Assembly: GCA_026314275.1 (NCBI GenBank)
Contig: CP111109.1
Location: forward strand, 2,170,001-2,234,000
Source of the DNA: JAGOEY01 sp017997515
Lineage (GTDB): Bacteria; Pseudomonadota; Gammaproteobacteria; Burkholderiales; Burkholderiaceae_C
Length of the DNA stretch: 64,000 nt
Direction of reading: 5' to 3'
Shown: positions 34,633-42,951 of the stretch, piece after piece
How the letters are laid out: each line of letters starts with the position of its first letter
How positions within the stretch are numbered: position 1 is the stretch's first letter
Notes under the pieces: generated by a model
Seen by the model: the letters and a program-made list of their open reading frames with translations, nothing else
Told to the model about the DNA's origin: nothing
Databases searched by the model: none
Program-made: the position numbers and the translations under genes

Positions 34633-35805
34633 TCAGACGCCGCGGGCGCGGTGCGTTGCGAATGCGCGACGGAACAGGTCGAACTGGCCGGCATCCAGCG
34701 CCTCGCGCACTTCACGCATCAGGTTCAGGTAGTAGTGCAGGTTGTGCACCGTGGTCAGCATGGGGCCGAGCATTTCGCCGCAGCGGTCCAGGTGGTGCAG
34801 ATAGGCGCGGCTGAAACCTTCGCGGCCGCCGGTGTCCCAGCTCATACCCGACGTGCCTGCGCAGGCGTAACACGTGCAGGTGGCGTCCAGCGGCTGGTGG
34901 TCGGTTTTGTGGCGCGCGTTGCGCAGCTTCAGATCGCCATAACGCGTGAAGATGGTGCCATTGCGCGCGTTGCGGGTGGGCATCACGCAGTCGAACATGT
35001 CCACGCCGTCGGCCACGCCCTGCACCAGGTCTTCGGGCGTGCCCACACCCATGAGGTAACGCGGTTTGTTCGCGGGCAGGCGGTGCGGCGTGTGCGCCAT
35101 GATGTCGAGCATCTCGTCCTTGGGCTCGCCCACACTCACGCCACCTACCGCGTAGCCTGGGAAGTCCATCTCGACCAGGGCTTCGAGTGACTCTTGGCGC
35201 AGGTTCTTGAACATGCCGCCTTGCACGATGCCGAACAGCGCGTTGGGGTTCTCCAGCCGGGCAAATTCGTCTTTGGAACGCTTGGCCCAGCGGCGGCTCA
35301 TCTCCATCGACTTGCGTGCTTCAGCTTCGGTGGTGAGGTGGCCTTTGGTCTCGTACGGCGTGCACTCGTCCAGCTGCATCACGATGTCGGAGTTGAGCCC
35401 GGTCTGGATCTGCATGCTCACCTCGGGCGACATGAAGAGTTTGTCGCCGTTCACGGGGCTGGCGAAGGTGACGCCTTCCTCGGTGATCTTGCGCATCGCG
35501 CCCAGGCTCCACACCTGGAAGCCGCCCGAGTCGGTGAGGATGGGCTTGTTCCACTTCTCGAAGCCATGCAGGCCGCCGAAGCTCTTCATCACGTCCTGCC
35601 CGGGGCGCATCCACAGGTGGAAGGTGTTGCCGAGGATGATTTGTGCGCCCATGTCTTCCAGGCTGCGCGGCATCACGCCCTTGACCGTGCCGTAGGTGCC
35701 CACGGGCATGAAGATGGGCGTCTGCACCACGCCGTGGTTCAGCGTGAGTGTGCCGCGGCGCGCGTGGGACGTGGGGTCGGTGGCGAGGAGTTCAAATTTC
35801 AGCAT
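34633..35805 (-). CDS. tgt: tRNA-guanine transglycosylase
   Basis: Exchanges guanine-34 for preQ1 in GUN-anticodon tRNAs, the first tRNA-bound step of queuosine synthesis. At 390 residues it is the normal bacterial length. The catalytic aspartates are in LTDSGGFQVWSL and FDCVMPTRNARNG; substrate motifs DECTPYETKGH and GGVSVGEPKDEM are present, and the zinc site is CTCYAC with a downstream His (YLHHLDR). ATG 35805 is preceded by AAGGA. queA lies 40 bases upstream on the same strand, the usual queuosine pair. Confidence 0.98.
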   Translation of the reverse strand: MLKFELLATDPTSHARRGTLTLNHGVVQTPIFMPVGTYGTVKGVMPRSLEDMGAQIILGNTFHLWMRPGQDVMKSFGGLHGFEKWNKPILTDSGGFQVWSLGAMRKITEEGVTFASPVNGDKLFMSPEVSMQIQTGLNSDIVMQLDECTPYETKGHLTTEAEARKSMEMSRRWAKRSKDEFARLENPNALFGIVQGGMFKNLRQESLEALVEMDFPGYAVGGVSVGEPKDEMLDIMAHTPHRLPANKPRYLMGVGTPEDLVQGVADGVDMFDCVMPTRNARNGTIFTRYGDLKLRNARHKTDHQPLDATCTCYACAGTSGMSWDTGGREGFSRAYLHHLDRCGEMLGPMLTTVHNLHYYLNLMREVREALDAGQFDLFRRAFATHRARGV

Positions 35806-35845
35806 GGTGGATTGTCCTTGTGTCGGGTGGCGCGTGGTACATCGT

Positions 35846-36904
35846 TCAGCGGGCTGCGGTGGGCGTGCGCTCCAGCAGCATCGCGTCGCCGTAGCTGAAG
35901 AACCGGTACTGCTGCGCAATCGCGTGGCGGTACAGCGCCATCACGTGGTCGTAGCCCGCAAACGCGCTGACCAGCATCATCAGTGTGCTTTTGGGCAGGT
36001 GGAAGTTGGTCACCAGCAGGTCCACCACCTTGAATTCAAACCCCGGCGTGATGAAGATGTGCGTGTCGCCGCTGGCTACACCCGACTGCGCCCACGACTC
36101 CAGCGTACGTACGGTGGTCGTACCCGCAGCCACTACCCGGCCGCCGCGGGCGTGACATTCGGCAATGGCCTGCTGTGTGGCGGCGGGCACCTCGTACCAC
36201 TCGCTGTGCATGTGATGCTCGGCCAGGTTTTCGGTCTTGACGGGCTGGAACGTGCCTGCGCCCACATGCAGCGTGACGCTGGCGCGCTGCACACCTTGTG
36301 CCTCCAGCGCAGCCAGCACCGCCTCGTCAAAATGCAACGCGGCGGTGGGGGCCGCCACGGCACCGGGCGCGCGCGCAAACACGGTCTGGTAACGCGCCGC
36401 GTCTTCAGCCGAATCGGTGTGCGTGATGTAGGGCGGCAGCGGCACATGGCCGTGGCGTTCCATCAGGGTGTAGGGGTCGTCGCCCGCGTCGTTGCTCAGT
36501 ACAAAGCGGAACAACTGGCCGTCCGCATCAGGCCAGCGGCCCAGCAAGGTGGCGCGAAAACCGTCACCACCGACCAAGTTAATCGTGGCGCCGGGCTCGG
36601 GCTTCTTGCTGACCCGCATGTGCGCCGCCACCTGGTTGCCCGGCAGCACCCGCTCCACCAGCAGCTCCACCTTGCCGCCGCTGGTCTTCTCACCGAACAG
36701 CCGGGCCTTGACCACCTTGGTGTCGTTGAACACCAGCAGGTCGCCCGCGCGCAACAGGCCGGGCAGCTCGCGGAAGATGCGGTCTACCGGTGCAGGCGCT
36801 GTGCCGTCGAGCAGACGGGAGCCACTGCGCTCCGGGGCGGGGTGCTGGGCGACCAGCTCGGGGGGAAGGGTGAAGTCGAAGTCGGAGAGCGAAAAAGAGC
36901 GCAT
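35846..36904 (-). CDS. queA: S-adenosylmethionine:tRNA ribosyltransferase-isomerase
   Basis: Transfers and isomerises the ribosyl group of SAM onto preQ1-34 of tRNA, giving epoxyqueuosine. It has 352 residues. Family motifs are FDFTLPPELVAQHP at the start, LLVFNDTKVVKARLFG, RYQTVFARAPGAVAAPTAALHF, LHVGAGTFQPVKTE and TNFHLPKSTLMMLVSAFAG. ATG 36904 is chosen; the frame extends upstream without conservation. It is divergent from recG with 125 bases between them, and precedes tgt. Confidence 0.98.
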   Translation of the reverse strand: MRSFSLSDFDFTLPPELVAQHPAPERSGSRLLDGTAPAPVDRIFRELPGLLRAGDLLVFNDTKVVKARLFGEKTSGGKVELLVERVLPGNQVAAHMRVSKKPEPGATINLVGGDGFRATLLGRWPDADGQLFRFVLSNDAGDDPYTLMERHGHVPLPPYITHTDSAEDAARYQTVFARAPGAVAAPTAALHFDEAVLAALEAQGVQRASVTLHVGAGTFQPVKTENLAEHHMHSEWYEVPAATQQAIAECHARGGRVVAAGTTTVRTLESWAQSGVASGDTHIFITPGFEFKVVDLLVTNFHLPKSTLMMLVSAFAGYDHVMALYRHAIAQQYRFFSYGDAMLLERTPTAAR

Positions 36905-37029
36905 GGGGTGCTTGAGGGCCGGACGGGCCCGTTCCAAGTGAATCGGGGGATAAATGTGTGGCTTCAACAAGCCACGCTGCATTTTCCCACGCACGCCGAA
37001 TGCCCTTCCGGGCAAGGCAAAATCAAGCC

Positions 37030-39159
37030 ATGCCCCGCCCCCCTGCCGCCCCCGAAACCTCTGCGCCGCGCAAGGTGGTGCCGCAGTCTCCGGCGCAGAA
37101 GGCCTTGCTCAAACTCGGCCTGCGCCGCGACATCGACCTGGCGCTGCACCTGCCGCTGCGTTACGAGGACGAAACCCGCATCACGCTGCTCAAGAACGCG
37201 CGTGACGGCGCGGTGGCGCAGATTGAGGCGACAGTCACCGCCAGCGAAATCACGATGCGCCCGCGCCGCCAGCTGGTGGTCACGGTGGAGGACGAGTCGG
37301 GCACCTGTGAGCTGCGTTTCTTCAGCTTCTACCCCTCGCACCAAAAGACCATGGCCGTGGGCGCTCGGCTGCGCATCCGGGGCGAGATCAAAGGCGGTTT
37401 CTGGGGGCGGCAGATGCTGCACCCGGCGTTTCGTGTGGCGGGCGGTGAGTTGCCTGCCGCGCTGACGCCGGTGTACCCCACGGTGGCGGGCCTGCCGCAG
37501 CCCTACCTGCGCCGTGCGGTGCTGGGCGGGTTGGCTCGGGCGGACTTGTCGAACACGATGCCGACGGAGTTGCCACCCTATCCTGGTATTTTTTCAAGCC
37601 AAATTGGCCTCCAGCGCTCGTGGGGTCTGCGGGATGCGCTCTCATTTTTGCATCACCCCACACCCGACGTGTCGGTGGCCGCACTCGAAGACCACAGCCA
37701 CCCGGCGTGGCAGCGTCTGAAGGCGGAGGAGCTGCTGGCCCAGCAGCTGTCGCAGCTGATGTCGCGCCGCGAACGCGACCGGCTGCGGGCGCCGGTGCTG
37801 CAGCCCGCTGGCACTGCCACGCTGGCCTTGCACGAGCAACTGCTGGCCGTGCTGCCATTCCAGCTGACGGCCGCCCAGCGCCGTGTGGGCGACGAAATCG
37901 CCGCCGACTTGGCGCGGCCCGTGCCCATGCACCGGCTGCTGCAGGGCGACGTGGGTTCGGGCAAAACGGTGGTGGCCGCACTCGCCGCCACGCTGTGTAT
38001 CGACGCGGGCTGGCAATGTGCGCTGATGGCCCCGACTGAAATCCTGGCCGAGCAACACTTCCGCAAACTGATTGGTTGGCTGGAGCCTTTGCTGGAGCCG
38101 CGTGGTCTCAAAGTAGCCTGGCTGTTTGGCGGCCAAAAGAAGAAAGAGCGTGACGCCATGCTGGCGCTGGTCGAGAGTGGCCAGGCTGCGCTGGTGGTGG
38201 GCACCCACGCCATCATCCAGGAGCGCGTGGTGTTCAAGAACCTGGCGCTGGCCATCATCGACGAGCAACATCGCTTTGGTGTGGCGCAGCGGCTGGAACT
38301 GCGTGGAAAACTCGCAGGTGGCATGGAACCTCATCTGCTGATGATGAGCGCCACGCCAATTCCTAGAACATTGGCGATGGGTTATTACGCCGACCTCGAT
38401 GTGTCCACCATCGACGAGTTACCCCCCGGCCGTACACCCATCGTCACCAAACTCGTGTCCGACAGCCGCCGCGACGAGGTGGTTGAACGTATCGCCGACC
38501 AGGTGGCGCAAGGGCGGCAGGTGTACTGGGTATGCCCGCTGATCGAAGAGAGTGAAGCGCTGGACCTGACCAATGCCACCGCCACCCACGAGTCTCTGGC
38601 CGAAGCCCTGCCCGGTGTACTGGTCGGTTTGCTGCATTCGCGTATGGCCCCGGCCGAGAAGAAGGCGGTGATGGGGCTGTTCATCGACGGCACGATGGGT
38701 GTGCTGGTCAGCACCACGGTCATCGAAGTGGGTGTGGACGTGCCCAATGCCTCGCTGATGGTGATCGAACACGCCGAACGTTTTGGCCTGAGCCAGCTGC
38801 ACCAGCTGCGGGGCCGGGTGGGCCGCGGTGCTGCGGCGTCGGCCTGTGTGCTGCTGTACGCGACCAACGACAGTGGCCGCGTCGGCGAAACCGCCAAAGA
38901 ACGCCTGCGTGCCATGGCCGAAACCACCGACGGTTTCGAGATCGCCCGGCGCGACCTGGAGATTCGGGGGCCTGGTGAATTCCTGGGTGCCCGCCAGTCG
39001 GGCGCAGCACTGCTGCGTTTTGCCGACCTGGAGACCGACGTGGCATTACTCGAATGGGCGCGCGAAGTGGCCCCGCAGATGCTGGACCGCCACCCCGCGC
39101 AGGCCGAGGCGCATGTGGCGCGTTGGCTGGGCACCAAAGCCGCATACCTGAAAGCCTGA
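37030..39159 (+). CDS. recG: ATP-dependent DNA helicase RecG
   Basis: Branch-migrating helicase that remodels stalled forks and Holliday junctions. At 709 residues it is the expected size. The N-terminal wedge/OB domain is followed by helicase motifs: I LLQGDVGSGKTVVAA, II IIDEQHRFGV, III MSATPIPRTLA, V VLVSTTVIEVGVDVPNA, VI QLRGRVGRGA. The segment around 37590-37622 resembles a fragment of the dispersed palindrome. It heads a tight run of co-directional genes leading through the ATPase-PIN-ligase trio to oxyR. Confidence 0.98.
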   Translation: MPRPPAAPETSAPRKVVPQSPAQKALLKLGLRRDIDLALHLPLRYEDETRITLLKNARDGAVAQIEATVTASEITMRPRRQLVVTVEDESGTCELRFFSFYPSHQKTMAVGARLRIRGEIKGGFWGRQMLHPAFRVAGGELPAALTPVYPTVAGLPQPYLRRAVLGGLARADLSNTMPTELPPYPGIFSSQIGLQRSWGLRDALSFLHHPTPDVSVAALEDHSHPAWQRLKAEELLAQQLSQLMSRRERDRLRAPVLQPAGTATLALHEQLLAVLPFQLTAAQRRVGDEIAADLARPVPMHRLLQGDVGSGKTVVAALAATLCIDAGWQCALMAPTEILAEQHFRKLIGWLEPLLEPRGLKVAWLFGGQKKKERDAMLALVESGQAALVVGTHAIIQERVVFKNLALAIIDEQHRFGVAQRLELRGKLAGGMEPHLLMMSATPIPRTLAMGYYADLDVSTIDELPPGRTPIVTKLVSDSRRDEVVERIADQVAQGRQVYWVCPLIEESEALDLTNATATHESLAEALPGVLVGLLHSRMAPAEKKAVMGLFIDGTMGVLVSTTVIEVGVDVPNASLMVIEHAERFGLSQLHQLRGRVGRGAAASACVLLYATNDSGRVGETAKERLRAMAETTDGFEIARRDLEIRGPGEFLGARQSGAALLRFADLETDVALLEWAREVAPQMLDRHPAQAEAHVARWLGTKAAYLKA

Positions 39160-39173
39160 ATACACTGCCCACC

Positions 39174-40463
39174 ATGATCGACACCCTGCACCTGACCCAC
39201 TTCAAATCCTGGCGCAACAGCGGCACCGTGCCGCTGGCCCCTGTCACGCTGCTGCTGGGCACCAACTCGTCGGGCAAGTCCAGCCTGCTGCAAAGTCTGC
39301 TGCTGCTCAAACAGACCGTGGCCGCGCCCGACCGCACCACCCACCTGAACCTGGGCGGCGACGAGGCGCATGACTTCTTCAGTTTTGGCGATTTTGACAA
39401 CGTGTTGACACGGGGTGTGACCGCACCGCGCCAGTTCACGCTGGCCCTGGGTTTCCAGCGCCCGGGCACCGAGCGGGTGGGCCACGGGCAGTTCAGCTGC
39501 AGCTACACCAAGGCCACGTCGGGTGCGGTGGTGGTGCAGGAGCTGGTGTTGGCGGCTGACGGGCGGCGTTTTCGGGTGGTGCGGCGCGAGCGCGGGGCGT
39601 ATTCGGTCTATGTGGACAACGAGGTGCAGCCGCGTGGCAAGGGTGCCCAGTTTGCACCCGAACGCTCCATCGCTTTCTCTGCCGAGGCGCTGGCCCTGCT
39701 GGGCACCGATGGCCCGCGTGTGCAGGACCTGAGCCTGGCGGTGCGGCGTGCGCTCGAATCCATCGTTTACCTCGGGCCGCTGCGCCGCAAGCCGGGGCGT
39801 GACTATGTGTGGAACAAATCCCGCCCTGGCGCGGTGGGCAGCGACGGCAACGAAGCCATGGCCGCACTCACCGCCAGCGCGCTGCTGAAGTCTGGCGACC
39901 AGGGCGCGATGCTGGCCGGTGTGTCGCACTGGCTGCAGAAAATGGGCGTGGCCGAGCGCATCGAGGTGCGCCAGGTGGGGCGCTCCAACCACTACGAGCT
40001 GCTGGTGCACAAGGACGGTGTGGCCGCCAACGTGCGCGACGTGGGTGTGGGGGTGGCCCAGGTGCTGCCGGTGTTGACGGTGGCCTACTTTGTGCCGCCG
40101 GGCAGCACCATTCTGCTGGAGGAGCCCGAGATCCACCTGCACCCGCTGGCCCAGGCCGTACTGGCCGATATGTTTGTCGAGGTGAGTCGCCAGCGTGGTG
40201 TGCAGTTCATCGTCGAAACCCATTCCGAGCACCTGTTCCGCCACATGCAGACGCTGGTGGCGCAGGGTGTGACCGATGCGCGGCACTGCCAGATGCACTT
40301 TGTCGAGCGTAACGGTGCAGACGCCGTTTTACGCCCGCTGGACATGGACGAATTTGGCGCCGTGCGCAACTGGCCCGCCCAGTTTTTTGGCGATGCAGTG
40401 GGTGAGGCCCGCGCCCAGGCGCTGGCCCGCGCACAGCGCATGCGGGGGCAGGCCCATGGCTGA
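39174..40463 (+). CDS. AAA/ABC-type ATPase, DUF3696-like (OLD/SMC-related)
   Basis: A 429-residue ATPase of the RecF/SMC/OLD-like branch. Walker A GTNSSGKSS lies at residues 29-37, directly behind the LTHFKSWRNSG N-terminal strand typical of this group; a signature-like DVGVGVAQVLPVL, Walker B ILLEEPEIHLHPLAQ and the switch histidine in ETHSEHL come near the C terminus. The C-terminal FGAVRNWPAQFFGDA tail fits DUF3696. No nuclease domain is fused; instead, the PIN-like gene overlaps its end by eight bases. Such ATPases typically gate a nuclease partner in defence or repair. It starts 14 bases after recG. Confidence 0.88.
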   Translation: MIDTLHLTHFKSWRNSGTVPLAPVTLLLGTNSSGKSSLLQSLLLLKQTVAAPDRTTHLNLGGDEAHDFFSFGDFDNVLTRGVTAPRQFTLALGFQRPGTERVGHGQFSCSYTKATSGAVVVQELVLAADGRRFRVVRRERGAYSVYVDNEVQPRGKGAQFAPERSIAFSAEALALLGTDGPRVQDLSLAVRRALESIVYLGPLRRKPGRDYVWNKSRPGAVGSDGNEAMAALTASALLKSGDQGAMLAGVSHWLQKMGVAERIEVRQVGRSNHYELLVHKDGVAANVRDVGVGVAQVLPVLTVAYFVPPGSTILLEEPEIHLHPLAQAVLADMFVEVSRQRGVQFIVETHSEHLFRHMQTLVAQGVTDARHCQMHFVERNGADAVLRPLDMDEFGAVRNWPAQFFGDAVGEARAQALARAQRMRGQAHG

Positions 40464-41019
40464 GCCCGTGATTGCGCCCGCCGTGTGCCGGGTGGTGGAC
40501 ACCAACGTGTTGCTGGTCGCCAGCGCGGCCGATGCCGCCTCGCCCTTTGGCGCAGACTCCACCCCCATCGAAGAAGCCGCTCTGCGCGAGAAAGTGCTGG
40601 AATGGGTGCACGGCTTCGAGTCCGACCCCAGCCGCCATGTGGTGCTGGACTACGGCTGGGACATCTGCGCCGAGTACCAGAATAAGCTGGGTGAACAGGA
40701 CTACGGCTGGCTCGCCCTGATGGCCAAACGCGACCGCAACGAAGTGGTGTGGGTCGGTCTGGAGCACGATGCCGACGGCCATGCGCTGCTGGAGCCCACC
40801 ATGGCCGAAGCCGTCACCGACCTGGCCGACCGCAAGATCGTCGCCGCCGGCCTGGCCGCCATTGCAGCGGGCCACCCCTGCCAGATCACCAACGCCTGCG
40901 ACACCGACTGGCTGGACTGCAACCTCCCCATGGAGGCCGCCGGGCTGGACGTGGAACACCTGCTGGAAGACTGGATGCGTGCCCGCTGGCTGGTGAAGCA
41001 CGGAACTGGCCGAAAATAG
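40456..41019 (+). CDS. PIN-like nuclease, partner of the ATPase
   Basis: A 187-residue predicted PIN-domain nuclease. The metal-binding acidic residues are in order: D15 in VVDTNVLLVAS, an intermediate acidic pair (D69, E73), D125 in LADRKIVAAGL and D149/D151 in NACDTDWLD. PIN domains cut single-stranded RNA, commonly tRNA or mRNA. It overlaps the ATPase gene by eight bases and is followed after three bases by the RNA ligase gene, so all three are expected in fixed ratio. Size and lack of a small antitoxin gene argue against a classical VapBC pair. Confidence 0.78.
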   Translation: MAEPVIAPAVCRVVDTNVLLVASAADAASPFGADSTPIEEAALREKVLEWVHGFESDPSRHVVLDYGWDICAEYQNKLGEQDYGWLALMAKRDRNEVVWVGLEHDADGHALLEPTMAEAVTDLADRKIVAAGLAAIAAGHPCQITNACDTDWLDCNLPMEAAGLDVEHLLEDWMRARWLVKHGTGRK

Positions 41020-41022
41020 GGC

Positions 41023-41754
41023 ATGAGCCAATTTTTTCGATTCCCCCACACGCCCCACATCGCCTGGCTGGGCCAGGGTGGGCCGCGTGACGACAAAGTG
41101 CTGTCGCCCGAAGAAGTGGCCGATCTGTTGTACGGCGACGTGGTGCTGGAGGAAAAACTCGACGGTGCCAACCTCGGGTTTTCGGTGGCACCGGACGGCC
41201 AGCTGCGGGCGCAAAACCGGGGCCAGTACCTTGAAGGACTGGGTGGTGCGTTGCCGGGCCAGTTTGCCCGCCTGTCGCCCTGGCTGGCCCAGCACGAAGA
41301 CCGCTTGTTTGATGCGCTGGGCCCCGACCTGATCGCCTTTGGGGAATGGTGCGCCGCCCGCCATTCGCTGGACTACCCCACGCTGCCCGACTGGTGGCTG
41401 CTGTTTGATGTGTACGACCGCCAACAGGGCCGCTTCTGGAGCACCGCGCGGCGCGACGCCTGGGCGCGTGACAACGGGCTGGTGGTGGTGCCACGCCTGC
41501 ACCTGGGCCACGTTACCGAGGCCGATCTGCGCGAGGCGGTGGCCGGCCGCACAAGCCAGTTCCGCCCCGGCCCACTCGAAGGTGTGGTGGTGCGCCACGA
41601 AGATACCGACTGGCTACAAGCCCGGGGCAAGCTGGTGCGTGCCGACTTCACTCAGGCCATCGACAGCCATTGGCGCAGCCGGGCGCTGGAGTGGAACCAG
41701 CTGGACCGCAACCCTGTGGCCGCCAGCGCCACCCCGCAGGAGCCCCAGCCATGA
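41023..41754 (+). CDS. RNA ligase family protein (Rnl2-like nucleotidyltransferase)
   Basis: A 243-residue covalent nucleotidyltransferase. The adenylation site is K45 in EEKLDGAN (motif I, KxDG), motif III is IAFGEWC (105-110), motif IV LEGVVVR (185-191) and motif V KLVRADF (203-209). This is the core of the RNA ligase family (PF09414), shorter than phage T4 Rnl2 and without a clear C-terminal domain. It would seal 3'-OH/5'-P RNA ends, in keeping with a neighbour that cuts RNA. It begins three bases after the PIN gene, and its stop overlaps the oxyR start (ATGA). Confidence 0.88.
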   Translation: MSQFFRFPHTPHIAWLGQGGPRDDKVLSPEEVADLLYGDVVLEEKLDGANLGFSVAPDGQLRAQNRGQYLEGLGGALPGQFARLSPWLAQHEDRLFDALGPDLIAFGEWCAARHSLDYPTLPDWWLLFDVYDRQQGRFWSTARRDAWARDNGLVVVPRLHLGHVTEADLREAVAGRTSQFRPGPLEGVVVRHEDTDWLQARGKLVRADFTQAIDSHWRSRALEWNQLDRNPVAASATPQEPQP

Positions 41755-42743
41755 CCCTCACCGAGTTGAAGTACATCGTTGCCGTGGCCCGCGAGAAACA
41801 CTTTGGCAAGGCGGCGGATGCCTGCTATGTGTCGCAGCCGACCCTCTCGGTGGCCATCAAGAAGCTGGAAGAAGAGCTGGAGGTCAAGCTGTTTGAACGC
41901 AGCGCCAGCGAGGTGTCGGTGACACCGCTGGGTGAAGAGATCGTGCGCCAGGCGCAGATGGTGCTGGAGCAGGCTGCGGGCATCAAGGAGATCGCCAAAC
42001 GCGGCAAAGACCCGCTGGCCGGGGCGCTGACGCTGGGCGTGATCTACACCATCGGCCCCTACCTGCTGCCCGACCTGGTGCGCAAGGCCATCGAACGCAC
42101 GCCGCAAATGCCGTTGATGCTGCAGGAGAACTTCACCGTCAAGCTGCTGGAGATGCTGCGCACCGGCGAGATCGACTGCGCCATCATGGCCGAGCCCTTT
42201 CCCGACACCGGCCTGGCCGTGGCCGCGCTGTACGACGAGCCCTTTATGGCCGCCGTGCCCAGCAACCACCCGCTGGCAGAGCGCACATCGGTCAGCTCGG
42301 AAGACCTGAAGCAGGAAACCATGCTGCTGCTGGGCAACGGCCATTGCTTCCGCGACCACGTGCTCGAGGTCTGCCCCGAGTTCGCCCGTTTTTCCAGCAA
42401 CGCCGAAGGCATCCGTAAGAGTTTTGAAGGCTCGTCGCTGGAAACCATCAAACACATGGTGGCGGCGGGCATGGGCGTCACTTTGGTGCCGCGCCTGGGT
42501 GTGCCCAAACGGGCGCTGCGCGACCTGAAGGCCCCAGCCAAGGCCCGCCGCAAGCTGGTGGATGACGACACCGACGAAACCTTTGTGCGTTACCTGCCCA
42601 TCGTGGACGGCCAGAATGCCGCACCCCCATCACGCCGTGTGGTGCTGGCCTGGCGGCGCAGCTTCACGCGGTACGAGGCCATTGCGGCGCTGCGCAACGC
42701 CATTTATGCGTGTGAACTGCCCGGTGTGCACCGCATCACTTGA
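41751..42743 (+). CDS. oxyR: Hydrogen peroxide sensor/regulator OxyR
   Basis: A 330-residue LysR-family peroxide sensor. The helix-turn-helix is in HFGKAADACYVSQPTLSVAIKKL-type sequence at residues 18-40. The redox pair is exactly at C199 and C208 (GHCFRDHVLEVC), the E. coli OxyR positions, which makes the assignment firm. It overlaps the RNA ligase stop by four bases, so it can be read from the recG-side transcript. The DyP peroxidase downstream is a likely target. recG and oxyR are neighbours in many proteobacteria; here three genes stand between them. Confidence 0.95.
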   Translation: MTLTELKYIVAVAREKHFGKAADACYVSQPTLSVAIKKLEEELEVKLFERSASEVSVTPLGEEIVRQAQMVLEQAAGIKEIAKRGKDPLAGALTLGVIYTIGPYLLPDLVRKAIERTPQMPLMLQENFTVKLLEMLRTGEIDCAIMAEPFPDTGLAVAALYDEPFMAAVPSNHPLAERTSVSSEDLKQETMLLLGNGHCFRDHVLEVCPEFARFSSNAEGIRKSFEGSSLETIKHMVAAGMGVTLVPRLGVPKRALRDLKAPAKARRKLVDDDTDETFVRYLPIVDGQNAAPPSRRVVLAWRRSFTRYEAIAALRNAIYACELPGVHRIT

Positions 42744-42903
42744 GAGGCTGAGAGTCTTTTATCCATGCCCGCCTTGCACGCCAAAACACCCCGGCTCGTC
42801 GTTGCAAATGCTCACCATAGCCCGCGCTATGGTTGCGCTTTGCGCCTAGATCCGGGGTGTTTTGGCGCACCTTTCGGGCACGGCTAAAAAACTCTCAGCC
42901 TCT
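42743..42903. repeat. 161-bp near-palindrome between oxyR and the DyP gene
   Basis: Arms of about 78 bases run AGAGGCTGAGAGT ... CGCCAAAACACCCCGG ... CCATAGC and back, with roughly 80% complementarity, and the centre is CCATAGCCCGCGCTATGG. It starts on the last base of the oxyR stop codon and ends 48 bases before the DyP start. It could act as a strong terminator/attenuator, be processed as double-stranded RNA, or be a relic of a palindromic mobile element like the 163-bp family, whose central hairpin is similar. Confidence 0.85.
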
Positions 42904-42951
42904 GAAACAGCTCCTCTTTTTCTCCTCAAAAACCAACCCCGCGAACGAACC

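Noticed and set aside
38385..40298. 637-codon minus-strand open frame opposite recG and the ATPase
   Set aside because: It spans two real genes on the other strand and has no domain or ribosome binding site; an antisense artefact of high GC.
40456..41019. Reading the PIN gene as a VapC toxin
   Set aside because: No small antitoxin gene is adjacent, the protein is longer than VapC, and the partner is a large ATPase.
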